A DNA stretch of 64,000 nt. Source: an uncultured Bacteroidales bacterium (GTDB taxonomy: Bacteria; Bacteroidota; Bacteroidia; Bacteroidales; Marinilabiliaceae). Below the pieces are notes generated by a model, which worked only from the letters and a program-made list of their open reading frames with translations, searched no databases and had not been told where the DNA came from. Positions 25,373 through 34,336 of the stretch are shown piece after piece; positions within the stretch are counted from its first letter, which is position 1, and each line of letters starts with the position of its first letter. The position numbers were made by a program, and so were the translations under genes. The stretch spans positions 124,001 to 188,000 of the forward strand of contig CAKUVM010000001.1 in the NCBI GenBank assembly GCA_934699135.1, read 5' to 3'.

Positions 25373-26965
25373 CTAGTCTATGGGATAGGTGTCCAGCTTC
25401 TTGTTTCGCTCGGGGTAGTCGAGCGTGTAGTGGAGGCCTCGGCTCTCATGGCGTTTCTGCGCCATCTTGATGATGAGGTAGCCGATGTTGATCTTGTTGC
25501 GCAGCTCGCAGAGTTTCTGGCTGATGTGGCTGTTCTGGTATAGTTCTTCCGTCTCTCGGTAAATGATCTCGAGGCGGTCGTGCGCCCTCTTGAGGCGGAC
25601 GTTGCTCCTGACGATGCCCACGTAGTTCCTCATAATGGTCTCGACCTCCTGGTTGGCCTGTGTGATGAGGACCATCTCCTCGTTGTGGACGGTGCCGTCG
25701 TTGTTCCACTCGGGGAGGTCTTCGCGCCATTGCGTGTGGCGCATGACCTCGATGGAGTCTGTGGCCGCCACGTCGGCGTAGACGAGGGCCTCGAGGAGGG
25801 AGTTGGAGGCCAGCCTGTTGGCCCCGTGGAGGCCTGTGCAGCTGCACTCTCCGGCGGCGTAGAGGTGGTTGATGGACGAGCGGCCTCGGAGATCGACCTT
25901 GATGCCGCCGCAGAGGTAGTGGGCGGCTGGCGTGACGGGGATGTAGTCTTTGGTTATGTCGATGCCGAGGGAGAGGCACTTGTCATATATCATCGGGAAG
26001 TGGTGCTTTGTCTGCTCGGGGTCTTTGTGCGTGACGTCGAGGTAGACGAAGTCGTCGCCGGAGATTTTCATCTCGTTGTCTATGGCGCGGGCCACGATGT
26101 CTCTCGGGGCCAGGCTCCCGCGGCTGTCATATTTCTCCATGAAGGTGGAGCCGTCTTTGCGGCGGAGCTGGCCGCCGTAGCCTCTCATGGCCTCCGTGAT
26201 GAGGAAGCTGGGCCTCTCGCCGGGGTTGTATAGGCTGGTGGGGTGGAACTGGACGAACTCCATGTTCTGTATGACGCCTTTGGCGCGGAAGACCATGGCG
26301 ATGCCGTCTCCCGTGGAGATGGTGGGGTTGGTGGTGACCTGATATACGTTGCCTATGCCGCCCGTGGCCATCATGGTGACTTTGGAGAGGAAGGTGATGA
26401 CCTCTCCAGTGGCCTCGTTGAGGACGTAGGCGCCGTAGCAGTCGATGTCTTTCATCCAGGGCTCGTTGTTTCGGCCGAAGTGGTGCTGGGTGAGGATATT
26501 GACGGCGAAGTGGTTCTCGAAGACGTCTATGTTGGGGTGGCTCTTGATCTGCGATATGAGAGCGCGCTGGATCTCTGCGCCTGTGCTGTCTTCGTGGTGG
26601 AGGATTCGGAACTCGGAGTGGCCGCCCTCGCGGTGGAGGTCGAACTGTCCGTCGCTCTTCTTGTCGAAGTCGGTGCCCCACTTGAGGAGCTGCTCGATTT
26701 GCGCCGGGGCGTGTGTCACGACCATGCGGACTACCTCGGGGTCGCATATGCCGGCCCCGGCTATGTGTGTGTCCACAATGTGCTTCTCAAAATCGTCTAC
26801 TGAGCTGGTGACGGCCGCTATGCCACCTTGCGCCTTGCTGGTGTTGGTGACGTCTAGCGTGGTCTTGGAGATGAGCGCCACCTTGCCGTAGGGAGCCACT
26901 TTGAGGGCGTAGGTCAGACCGGCGGCGCCGGAGCCGATGACCAGGAAATCGTATCGCTTGACCAT
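25373..26965 (-). CDS. nadB: L-aspartate oxidase
   Basis: FAD enzyme that oxidises L-aspartate to iminoaspartate, the first step of NAD synthesis from aspartate. The 530-residue protein has the dinucleotide-binding IGSGAAGL motif, the SKAQGGIAA block, the HHEDSTGAEIQ region, active-site residues in HFPMIYDKC and the C-terminal AAGECSCTGLHGANRLASNSL-type FAD motif. No nadA or nadC is adjacent. A consensus -7 element lies about 30 bases upstream and a terminator follows, so it is probably transcribed alone. Confidence 0.95.
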   Translation of the reverse strand: MVKRYDFLVIGSGAAGLTYALKVAPYGKVALISKTTLDVTNTSKAQGGIAAVTSSVDDFEKHIVDTHIAGAGICDPEVVRMVVTHAPAQIEQLLKWGTDFDKKSDGQFDLHREGGHSEFRILHHEDSTGAEIQRALISQIKSHPNIDVFENHFAVNILTQHHFGRNNEPWMKDIDCYGAYVLNEATGEVITFLSKVTMMATGGIGNVYQVTTNPTISTGDGIAMVFRAKGVIQNMEFVQFHPTSLYNPGERPSFLITEAMRGYGGQLRRKDGSTFMEKYDSRGSLAPRDIVARAIDNEMKISGDDFVYLDVTHKDPEQTKHHFPMIYDKCLSLGIDITKDYIPVTPAAHYLCGGIKVDLRGRSSINHLYAAGECSCTGLHGANRLASNSLLEALVYADVAATDSIEVMRHTQWREDLPEWNNDGTVHNEEMVLITQANQEVETIMRNYVGIVRSNVRLKRAHDRLEIIYRETEELYQNSHISQKLCELRNKINIGYLIIKMAQKRHESRGLHYTLDYPERNKKLDTYPID

Positions 26966-26995
26966 GTGTTGTTACGTGTTGCAGTCTTGTCTCCT

Positions 26996-27003
26996 CAAAG
27001 TTA
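26996..27003 (-). promoter_or_regulatory. -7 promoter element of nadB
   Basis: The minus strand reads TAACTTTG, a perfect TAnnTTTG, 31 bases before the nadB ATG. No clear TTTG is seen at -33. Confidence 0.5.
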
Positions 27004-27041
27004 GTGATTGTTGGCGAAAAGTGGTCGAACGGTCGCCGTCT

Positions 27042-27587
27042 CTAGCGGAGCAGGAGGTCTATCTCTGAAGCGAGGTTGACGCCGCCCTCACCGCCCGCGC
27101 GCCACAACCCGCGCTCGACAAGGTGCCGCTTAAGGATGAGGAGGTATGTGATGGGGAACTCCGCCGTCTGCCACTGCTGGAAATAGTTGAGCAGCCCGAT
27201 TTTCTTGATGAAGGGGTCTAGGCCGCGGACGATGCACAGGACGAAATCTTCCACCCGGCATCGGCAGTTCACTAGCTCGACCTCATCGTCTCCGAAGAAC
27301 TCGCAAGACTGGGTGACCCTGACGGTCAGGTTCTCGTCTTTGTCCACCACAAGAGTCCAGTTGTAGCTCTCCTGCTCGGCATACCAGACGAAAGCGGCGG
27401 AGCCCGTCCCGTCCCACAGGTGCGAGGGGGACGTGAGCATCTGCGCCAGGGCGCACAGCATGTCGCCCAGCGGGTTGCAGACGTTGGTGAGCTCGAACTC
27501 GGCCACCTCGCCATCCACGGTGTAGGTGGCGACGGCGCGCCCCGGCTCCCCCAAGGCGAAATTGAACTCCTGATGATTCACGGGCAT
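27042..27587 (-). CDS. Hypothetical protein
   Basis: A 181-residue cytosolic-looking protein (start taken at 27587; 27611 is also possible). It has an N-terminal beta-rich half (VATYTVDGEVAEFELTN, FVWYAEQESYNWTLVV) and a C-terminal helical half with FFDDEV-like acidic text and many hydrophobic residues. I recognise no family. The composition recalls immunity or DUF proteins of accessory loci, but this is only an impression. It is divergent from the restriction-modification remnant and followed by nadB 76 bases later. Confidence 0.6.
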   Translation of the reverse strand: MPVNHQEFNFALGEPGRAVATYTVDGEVAEFELTNVCNPLGDMLCALAQMLTSPSHLWDGTGSAAFVWYAEQESYNWTLVVDKDENLTVRVTQSCEFFGDDEVELVNCRCRVEDFVLCIVRGLDPFIKKIGLLNYFQQWQTAEFPITYLLILKRHLVERGLWRAGGEGGVNLASEIDLLLR

Positions 27588-27672
27588 AAAATTATTAAAA
27601 TACCGTAACAAAAGGGCTGCGGTGGTGAGAAAAAAGTGGGCTGTGGTGGTGAGGCCTTATGGTGCCTGTGGC

Positions 27673-27680
27673 TAACTTTG
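27673..27680 (+). promoter_or_regulatory. -7 promoter element of the methyltransferase gene
   Basis: TAACTTTG, a perfect TAnnTTTG, 12 bases before the ATG at 27693. The expected start would give a very short leader. The -33 element is weak. Confidence 0.45.
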
Positions 27681-27692
27681 CCGTCAAAATTA

Positions 27693-29039
27693 ATGGAGGC
27701 AGAAATGAGGCTGTCGGAGTATCAAGAGAGATTCGTCAACATGTTTACCGGCAATGACCGAGCATATGTGACAAATGCAGCCGCTCTCGCGGGCGACACA
27801 CACCTGCGCGGCACGGTGCCGCAAACAATTGTTGACTCATTGGAGCATGCTGTTGAGGCCGGTGGGACTGTTGATCTTAGCCAGGATGTGCCCTTCCCGC
27901 CATCTCCTGCCCCATCATTCAAATTCATCGACCTTTTTGCGGGCATAGGGGGCTTTCGCATTGCCATGCAAGAAGAAGGTGGAGAGTGCGTATTCTCTTC
28001 AGAATTCAACCCTCACGCCCAGCGCGTATATGAGCAAAACTACGGGGAGTATCCGTTTGGTGACATTAAGGGCATAGCCTCAGAGTGCATTCCCGACCAT
28101 GATGTGCTGACCGCCGGTTTCCCGTGCCAACCGTTCAGCATATCAGGCAAAATGAAAGGGTTTGATGACACTCGCGGCACCCTGATCTACGAGGTGTTTC
28201 GGATCGTGAAAGTCAAACGGCCCAAAGTAATCTTTCTTGAGAATGTAAAACAGCTTGTCTACCATGACAAGGGGAACACCCTCAAGACCATCCTTGCGGG
28301 ACTCTCGGCACTAGGCTACAAGTATTCGTGGAAAGTGCTTAACGCATCTGACTTCGGAGTGCCACAAAACAGAGAACGAATAATAATCATTGCGAGCAAG
28401 GAGAAAATATTTGATTTCTCAAAAGTGTCAACGCGGCCTCGCAAAACCATACGAGACGTGGCAGACAACGATGAGACAAAATTCGAATACCTTGACGAGC
28501 CCTACACTCTGCTAAGCCAAGTGCGGCAACAACCATCGGGACTGCTGTTCGTTGGCTACAGAAACAAGAACATACGCAAAAACGGCATCCGCCCGGGCAC
28601 AGAACATCTCTCACGGGTTCACAAACAGCCTAACAGGATATATTCGGTTGAGGGCATCCACCCGGCGCTGCCCTCACAAGAGACTTCGGGGCGCTTTTGG
28701 GTGCTAGACCGCGGGCGTGTTCGGAAACTGACGATCAACGAGTGCTACCGCCTTATGGGCTTTCCCGACAAATTCATAAAGGACACGAGCCTGAGCGAAG
28801 AATACCGTCAGTGCGGCAATTCCGTGTGCATACCTATCTATGATTCAAGAAATTGCCAAACAGATAAAAGAACAATTGTTATGAGCGACAACGCAGGAGA
28901 GGCAGACGTTGACAAGTGGCTGGAGCAATGCTACAACGCCGCGATGAAAAAAGCCTCGGGGAAAGAGACTGCGGCGACATCCGTGCCAGAAAGCTCACAA
29001 AAGAACGTGGCAGAGGTTGTGTCAAGATCGGAATCCTGA
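27693..29039 (+). CDS. DNA (cytosine-5)-methyltransferase with frameshifted C-terminus
   Basis: Type II C5 methylase. Motif I is FIDLFAGIGGF, motif IV is GFPCQPFS with the catalytic cysteine, motif VI is FLENVK, motif VIII is QNRERI, and motifs IX-X are RKLTINECYRLMGFP and GNSVCIPI. Right after GNSVCIPI the frame is odd. The natural ending (IQEIAKQIKEQLL, stop at 28882-28884) lies in another frame, so a small indel near 28838-28842 makes this frame run on into the next gene up to 29039. Most of the enzyme is intact. The loss affects only the last 14 or so residues, so activity is uncertain. Base composition is less GC-rich than its neighbours. Confidence 0.85.
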   Translation: MEAEMRLSEYQERFVNMFTGNDRAYVTNAAALAGDTHLRGTVPQTIVDSLEHAVEAGGTVDLSQDVPFPPSPAPSFKFIDLFAGIGGFRIAMQEEGGECVFSSEFNPHAQRVYEQNYGEYPFGDIKGIASECIPDHDVLTAGFPCQPFSISGKMKGFDDTRGTLIYEVFRIVKVKRPKVIFLENVKQLVYHDKGNTLKTILAGLSALGYKYSWKVLNASDFGVPQNRERIIIIASKEKIFDFSKVSTRPRKTIRDVADNDETKFEYLDEPYTLLSQVRQQPSGLLFVGYRNKNIRKNGIRPGTEHLSRVHKQPNRIYSVEGIHPALPSQETSGRFWVLDRGRVRKLTINECYRLMGFPDKFIKDTSLSEEYRQCGNSVCIPIYDSRNCQTDKRTIVMSDNAGEADVDKWLEQCYNAAMKKASGKETAATSVPESSQKNVAEVVSRSES

Positions 29040-29499
29040 GGGGCAAAAGAGATTCCTTAACAAAAAACTGCAGCCTCTGGAGAGCCACAACTCTGCAGAC
29101 CTGCAAAGCGGACGAATCGGAGACATTGACATTACGAATGAAGACGGATCGTCATTCGAAGCAGTGGAAGTCAAATTTGACATATCCGTCGGACGAGACA
29201 TTATAGACAGGGCCAAAGAGAAAATACTTCGCTCTTCCGCAAAGCGGTATTACATTCTCTCCACCGCGCATCCTCGCAAAGAGGAAAAAGAGACTATCCA
29301 TGACATCATCCTTCAAGTTTCTAAAACTCATGGCTGCCAACTTGTGGTAAACGGGGTAATCCCGACCCTAAAATATTATCTACGGCTACTGGACGACACA
29401 TCCCAATTCATCGAAAGGTACGCCAACTTGGTATTCACAGATTCTGCCGTTAAGTTCGAACACAGGTCAGAGTGGAACAATATGGTTTCCTCACTCTGA
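28881..29499 (+). pseudogene. Restriction endonuclease remnant (type II)
   Basis: The partner nuclease of the methylase, broken. Its start at 28881 overlaps the methylase's natural stop by four bases. The first 52 codons (MSDNAGEADVDKWLEQCYN onward) share a frame that stops at 29039. The rest continues in another frame to 29499 and shows a nuclease core: ADLQSGRIGDIDI then EAVEVK, a PD-(D/E)xK-type D...ExK pattern. Together about 210 residues remain, short for such enzymes, which suggests an internal deletion plus a frameshift. It is probably inactive. Confidence 0.72.
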
Positions 29500-29540
29500 A
29501 AGGCAAAGCCACCCGCAATATTTCTCCCCAAAATATAAAA

Positions 29541-29580
29541 GCCGCCGGCCACCCCCAGAAAGAGGGGGGCGACCGGCGGC
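29541..29580. terminator. Bidirectional terminator hairpin
   Basis: GCCGCCGG (29541-29548) pairs with CCGGCGGC (29573-29580), with inner CCCCC/GGGGG pairing. AT-rich flanks on the minus side give a T-rich tail. It ends the efflux operon and the restriction remnant. Confidence 0.75.
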
Positions 29581-29606
29581 AAAACACAAGATAGAAAGAT
29601 GCGGGC

Positions 29607-31001
29607 TTAGAGGGCGCCGCCGCCCACAGCCTGGTAGAGCGTGATGACGGCGGAGAGCTCGGCGTAGGCGTTGGCCGTCTGCGAGAGCTGGGCTGAGAGG
29701 AGCGACTGCTTGGCGGTCAGGACCTCGAGGTAGGTGGTGGAGCCGTGCTGCATCATGAGGTCTGTGGCCTCATAGGCCCTGCCGAGGGCCTCGACCTGGC
29801 TCTGGTAGAGGTCATGTTTCTCTTTGGCTGTCTGATAGGCCGTGAGGGCCTCGTTGACCTCGTTGCCGGCCGTGAGGACGGCTTTGGTCCACGCCAGCTC
29901 GGCCTGCTTCTGCTGCGCCTCGGCCACCTTGACGCGGGCGCGTATCTGCCCGTTTTGGAAGATGGGCTGCACAAGACTGGCGGCAGCCTGCCAGAAGAAT
30001 TTGGCCGGGTTCATGACCATGTTGCCGACGAGGTTAGTCCAACCGGCCTGGCCGCTGAGGGTGATGGACGGGTAGTAGGCCGAGCGGCTGGCGTTGGCCG
30101 AGTAGAAGGCCACCTCAAGCTGCCTCTCTTGCGCCCGTATGTCGGGGCGGTTGCTGATGATGTCGAGAGGCAAGCCGGCGGCCAGGTCCACGTTGAGCTT
30201 CTGATCCTCAAGCCTGCCGCGGGCCACGGCCTGCGACGGCTTGGCCATGAGGAGGCAGAGCGAGTTCTGCACGGCCACGATGTTGTCCTTGATGTCGGCC
30301 ACCTGGGCCACAATGGAGTAGTAGGTGCCCTCCATCTGCGCCACGGAGGCCTCGTTGGCCATGCCGGCGTCCATCATGGCGCGCATGGTCTCCACGGTCT
30401 GCTTCCACGCGTCGGCCGTGGAGTCGGCGATCTCAAGTTGACGGTCGAGCATAAGGAGCGAGAAGTAGAGCGATGCCGTGTTGGCCACAAGAGCCGTCTG
30501 GGTGGCCTGGAGCGCGTCTTCCGCGGCGCGGAGGCTGGCCCTGCCGGCCCTCTTCTGGTTGCGGAGCGAGCCGAAGGCGTCGATCTGCCACTGGAGGTTG
30601 ACGGGTATGGTGTAGGTCTTGATCACCTTGGCCCCGTCCACGTCATATTTGCCCAGCGCGGCGTTTGGCGAGAAGCTGAGCGAAGGCGCGAAAGCGAGCC
30701 TTGAGGCCTTGTATGACGCCTGCGCCTGCTCTATGTTGAGCTGCGCGGTCTGGAGGTCAATGTTTTTCTCCAGCACCTCGCTTATGACGGCCTGCAGCCG
30801 GGGGTCGGTGAAGAGATCCCTCCACGCCACCTTGGCCAGCGACTGCCCGTCGGGCCGCGCCTGGACGGTGTCGGCCTGGCCGAAGAGGCCGTCCGGCACC
30901 TCATTTTTTGCCTCGTAGGTGGTGTATACGCCACAACCCGTGAGCGAGAGCGACACCGCCGCCAAAGCGGCGAGGCCTGGCATTGATATGATTCTTTTCA
31001 T
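29607..31001 (-). CDS. Outer-membrane efflux channel (TolC/OprM type, NodT lipoprotein family)
   Basis: A 464-residue outer-membrane lipoprotein with lipobox LTGC and the two-fold repeated long helices of the outer membrane factor family (DLQTAQLNIEQAQASYKASR and the equivalent QQKQAELAWTKAVL in the second half). The SNRPDIRAQERQLE segment is typical of NodT/OprM. It forms the exit duct for the RND pump. It is the last gene of a three-gene operon, 15 bases after the pump gene. Confidence 0.93.
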   Translation of the reverse strand: MKRIISMPGLAALAAVSLSLTGCGVYTTYEAKNEVPDGLFGQADTVQARPDGQSLAKVAWRDLFTDPRLQAVISEVLEKNIDLQTAQLNIEQAQASYKASRLAFAPSLSFSPNAALGKYDVDGAKVIKTYTIPVNLQWQIDAFGSLRNQKRAGRASLRAAEDALQATQTALVANTASLYFSLLMLDRQLEIADSTADAWKQTVETMRAMMDAGMANEASVAQMEGTYYSIVAQVADIKDNIVAVQNSLCLLMAKPSQAVARGRLEDQKLNVDLAAGLPLDIISNRPDIRAQERQLEVAFYSANASRSAYYPSITLSGQAGWTNLVGNMVMNPAKFFWQAAASLVQPIFQNGQIRARVKVAEAQQKQAELAWTKAVLTAGNEVNEALTAYQTAKEKHDLYQSQVEALGRAYEATDLMMQHGSTTYLEVLTAKQSLLSAQLSQTANAYAELSAVITLYQAVGGGAL

Positions 31002-31016
31002 CAGAATGTGCTTTGT

Positions 31017-34000
31017 TTAGTTCTTGGCCTCGTTCTCTTTCCTTTTCTTCTCTTCGAGATATTGCTCGCGTTCCTTGGCCTCGGCTATGGTCTCGTCTTG
31101 CACCTGCCAGTCTTCCGACCTCTCCGGCTGGTTGGGCGTGAGCCTCTCTTGGAGCCACTGGAAGATGATGTAGAGGACTGGGACGAAGACGAGCAGCGCG
31201 ATGGTGCCGACAATCATGCCGCCTACGACGCCCGTGCCGAGCGAACGGTTGCCATTGGCTCCGACCCCATGGGCGAAGACGAGCGGCAGGAGGCCGAAGA
31301 CCATGGCCAAGACGGTCATGAGGATTGGGCGCAGACGGTCTTTGGCGGCGCTCATGGCGGACGAGATGAGGCTCATGCCGGCCTTGCGGCGCTCAACGGC
31401 GTACTCGGTGAGGAGGATGGCCGTCTTGGAGAGGAGGCCTATGAGCATGATGAGACCCGTCTGGAGATATATGTTGTTCTCAAGGCCGCACATGTTGGCG
31501 AAGAGGAACGAGCCCATGAGGCCGGCCGGCACCGCCAAGATGACGGAGAACGGGATGAGGAAGCTCTCGTAGAGGGCGGATAGGAGCAGGTATATCATGA
31601 GGATGCATATTCCGAAGATGACGCCCGTTTGGCCGCTCTGGGCGTTCTCCTCACGGCTCATGCCGCCGAAGTCGTAGCCGTAGCCCTTAGGCAAGACGCT
31701 CTCTGCCGTCTGCTTGATGGTGGCCAGGGCCTCGCCGGAGCTGAACCCGTCGGCCGGCATGACGCTGACGGCGATGGAGTTGTACATGTTGAACCTAGAC
31801 AGCACCTCGGCCCCGTAGACCCTCTTCATGACCACGAACTGGCTGAGCGGGGCCATCTGGCCGTTGTTCATACGGACGAACATGGAGTTGAGCGAGGCCT
31901 CGTCTCGCCTGGCCGACGGCTCGGCCTGGAGCATGACTTTGTAGATCTTCGAGAAGCGGTTGAAGTCGGAGACATAGGAGCCGCCATAGTAGCTTCCCAA
32001 GACGCCAAGCACCGTGGCGGGCGACACGCCGGCGCGCTTGCACTTGGCAGCGTCGACGTCCACCTCCCACTGCGGGAAGTTGAGGGCGAAAGTGGTGTAG
32101 GCCATGGCGATCTCGGGCCTCTGGTTGAGGGCGCCCATGTATTGCATGGCGTGGTTGTAGAACTCGGTTATGTCTCCTCCCGTCTTATCCTGAAGGTTGA
32201 GGTCGATGCTGTTGCCCGTGCCGTAGCCCGGGATCATGCCCGGAGACATGGCGAAGACCGAGGCGTTCTTAATGTCGGCCGTGCGGGCGTAGATCTGGCC
32301 GATTATGGCCGTGGCGCTCTGCGACGGGTCTTTGCGCTCGTCCCAGTTCTTGAGGCGCACGATGTACATGCCGGCGGATGTGGACACGCCGGATATCAGG
32401 CCGTAGCCCGCCGTCTGGTTGACCGTCTCAACGCCGGGGATTTGCATAATCCGCCTGCCCACCTCGTCCACGATCTCGCTCGTGGCGTTGAGCGAGCTGC
32501 CGGAGGCCGTGGTGACGTTGACCATGACCATGCCCTGGTCCTCATTGGGGACGAGGCCCGTCTTGGTGTTTTTCATGAGCACCACGAGGCACACGATGGA
32601 GAGGAGGATGGCCACGGCGAAGGTCTTCCTGTGCTGAATGAAGAACTGGACGCTCTTCTTATACTTGTTCTGCAAGGCGTCGAAAGCCCTGTTGAAGACC
32701 TTGCCGAAGCGCCCCCAGAAACCCGTGCGGGCATCCTCGGGCTGCGGTTTGAGCATGATGGCGCAGAGGGCGGGCGTCATGGTGAGCGCCTGGAGGGCCG
32801 AGATGCCGACGGCGGCGGCCATGGTGAGGCCGAACTGACGGTAGAAGACGCCGGAAGTGCCACCCATGAACGAGACGGGGATGAAGACGGCCATGAAGAC
32901 GAGCGACGACGTGATGACGGCGCCCGCTATGCCCTTGACGGCGTCGTTGGTGGCCATGTGGCTAGAGTTGTAGCCAATGTCGAACTTGGCCTGGACGGCC
33001 TCCACCACAATGATGGCGTCGTCCACCACGGTGCCGATGACCAGCACGAGGGCGAAGAGGGTGATGAGGTTGAGCGAGAAGCCCGCCGCGTACATGAAGG
33101 CGAAGGTGCCGATGAGGGAGACTATGATGCCCACGAGTGGGATGAAAGCCGCGCGGGGGCTCTGGAGGAAGATCAGCACCACTATGATGACCAGCACGAT
33201 GGCCTCGAAGAGGGTCTTGACCACCTCGTGGATGGAGGCGTAGAGGAAGTCGTTGGTATCATTGATCTTATCGATCTGGATGCCTTTAGGCAGGCTGGCT
33301 TTGGCCTCGTCGAGGAACTTGTCGATGGCGTTGTTGACCTCGGTGGCGTTGGAGCCGGCCGTCTGGAAGACGAGGACAGCCACGCCCGGGTGGCCGTTGA
33401 CCTTGCCCTGGTAGCTATACGAGTCCTGTCCCAGCTCAATGCGCGCCACGTCTTTGAGGCGCAGCACGCTGCCATCGGCCTTGGAGCTGATGACGATGTT
33501 CTCAAACTCCTCGGTGGTGACCTTGCGGCCCTTGTATCTCATGGTGTATTGGCGCATCTCTGGCGAGTTCTCGCCAATGGCGCCCGTCGGGGCCTCGATG
33601 TTCTGCTCGGCCAAGACTCCGGAGATGTCTGACGGCACGAGGCCGTACTGGGCCATCTTGGCGGGGTCCATCCATATTCTCATGGTGTAGGTGCCGCCGA
33701 GGACCATCAGGTCGCCGACGCCGGCGATACGTTTGATCTCGGGCTTGATGTTGATGTCCAAGTAGTTGGATATGAAGTTCTCGTCATACTCGTCCGTAGG
33801 GCTGGAGACGGCGAAGACCTGCAGCATGGACGTCTGCCTCTTTGTGGTGGTGACGCCCACCTGCGTGACGGCTGCAGGGAGCTGCGACGTCGCGGTGGCC
33901 ACCTTGTTCTGCACGTTGACGGCGGCCATGTCTGGGTCGGTGCCCTGCTTGAAGTAGACGGTGATGGTGACGTAGCCGGAGTTGGAGGTCTGGCTGGTCA

Positions 34001-34235
34001 TGTAGGTCATGTTCTCAACTCCGTTGATGGCCTCCTCTAGCGGAGCCACGACGCTCTTTTGGAGCGTCTCGGCGTTCGCTCCGTAATAAGTGGTGCGGAC
34101 GGTGACCGTTGGCGGCGCGATGTCTGGGAACTGCTCGACTGGCAGCGCGAACAGACCAATGATGCCCACGATGACGATGACTATGGAGATCACCGACGAA
34201 AGGATGGGGCGCTCTGTGAATGTCCTTAGATTCAT
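31017..34235 (-). CDS. RND multidrug efflux pump (HAE1 family)
   Basis: A 1072-residue inner-membrane proton-driven exporter of the AcrB type, with twelve membrane helices and two large periplasmic loops. The proton-relay residues are present: the DD pair in GTVVDDAIIVVE (helix 4) and the lysine in GLLSKTAILLTEYA (helix 10). The N-terminal RPILSSVISI and LPVEQFPDIAPP stretches are characteristic. The C-terminus ends in a charged tail. It is flanked by its adaptor (upstream) and outer-membrane channel (downstream). Substrates cannot be inferred. Confidence 0.95.
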   Translation of the reverse strand: MNLRTFTERPILSSVISIVIVIVGIIGLFALPVEQFPDIAPPTVTVRTTYYGANAETLQKSVVAPLEEAINGVENMTYMTSQTSNSGYVTITVYFKQGTDPDMAAVNVQNKVATATSQLPAAVTQVGVTTTKRQTSMLQVFAVSSPTDEYDENFISNYLDINIKPEIKRIAGVGDLMVLGGTYTMRIWMDPAKMAQYGLVPSDISGVLAEQNIEAPTGAIGENSPEMRQYTMRYKGRKVTTEEFENIVISSKADGSVLRLKDVARIELGQDSYSYQGKVNGHPGVAVLVFQTAGSNATEVNNAIDKFLDEAKASLPKGIQIDKINDTNDFLYASIHEVVKTLFEAIVLVIIVVLIFLQSPRAAFIPLVGIIVSLIGTFAFMYAAGFSLNLITLFALVLVIGTVVDDAIIVVEAVQAKFDIGYNSSHMATNDAVKGIAGAVITSSLVFMAVFIPVSFMGGTSGVFYRQFGLTMAAAVGISALQALTMTPALCAIMLKPQPEDARTGFWGRFGKVFNRAFDALQNKYKKSVQFFIQHRKTFAVAILLSIVCLVVLMKNTKTGLVPNEDQGMVMVNVTTASGSSLNATSEIVDEVGRRIMQIPGVETVNQTAGYGLISGVSTSAGMYIVRLKNWDERKDPSQSATAIIGQIYARTADIKNASVFAMSPGMIPGYGTGNSIDLNLQDKTGGDITEFYNHAMQYMGALNQRPEIAMAYTTFALNFPQWEVDVDAAKCKRAGVSPATVLGVLGSYYGGSYVSDFNRFSKIYKVMLQAEPSARRDEASLNSMFVRMNNGQMAPLSQFVVMKRVYGAEVLSRFNMYNSIAVSVMPADGFSSGEALATIKQTAESVLPKGYGYDFGGMSREENAQSGQTGVIFGICILMIYLLLSALYESFLIPFSVILAVPAGLMGSFLFANMCGLENNIYLQTGLIMLIGLLSKTAILLTEYAVERRKAGMSLISSAMSAAKDRLRPILMTVLAMVFGLLPLVFAHGVGANGNRSLGTGVVGGMIVGTIALLVFVPVLYIIFQWLQERLTPNQPERSEDWQVQDETIAEAKEREQYLEEKKRKENEAKN

Positions 34236-34336
34236 TTATTTAGTGGATGACGCATGGAGGCGGGCCAGCGGGCCGCCGCCACAATGGGGTGATAAAATGT
34301 GTTGTTGCTTCGCGTGCAAAAGATCCTCGCCGACGC

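Noticed and set aside
31629..33632. A 667-codon open frame antisense to the RND pump
   Set aside because: GC-rich coding DNA often leaves long antisense frames. It lies wholly inside the pump gene, shows no domain and is rich in His, Gly, Asp and Val, as mirror frames are.
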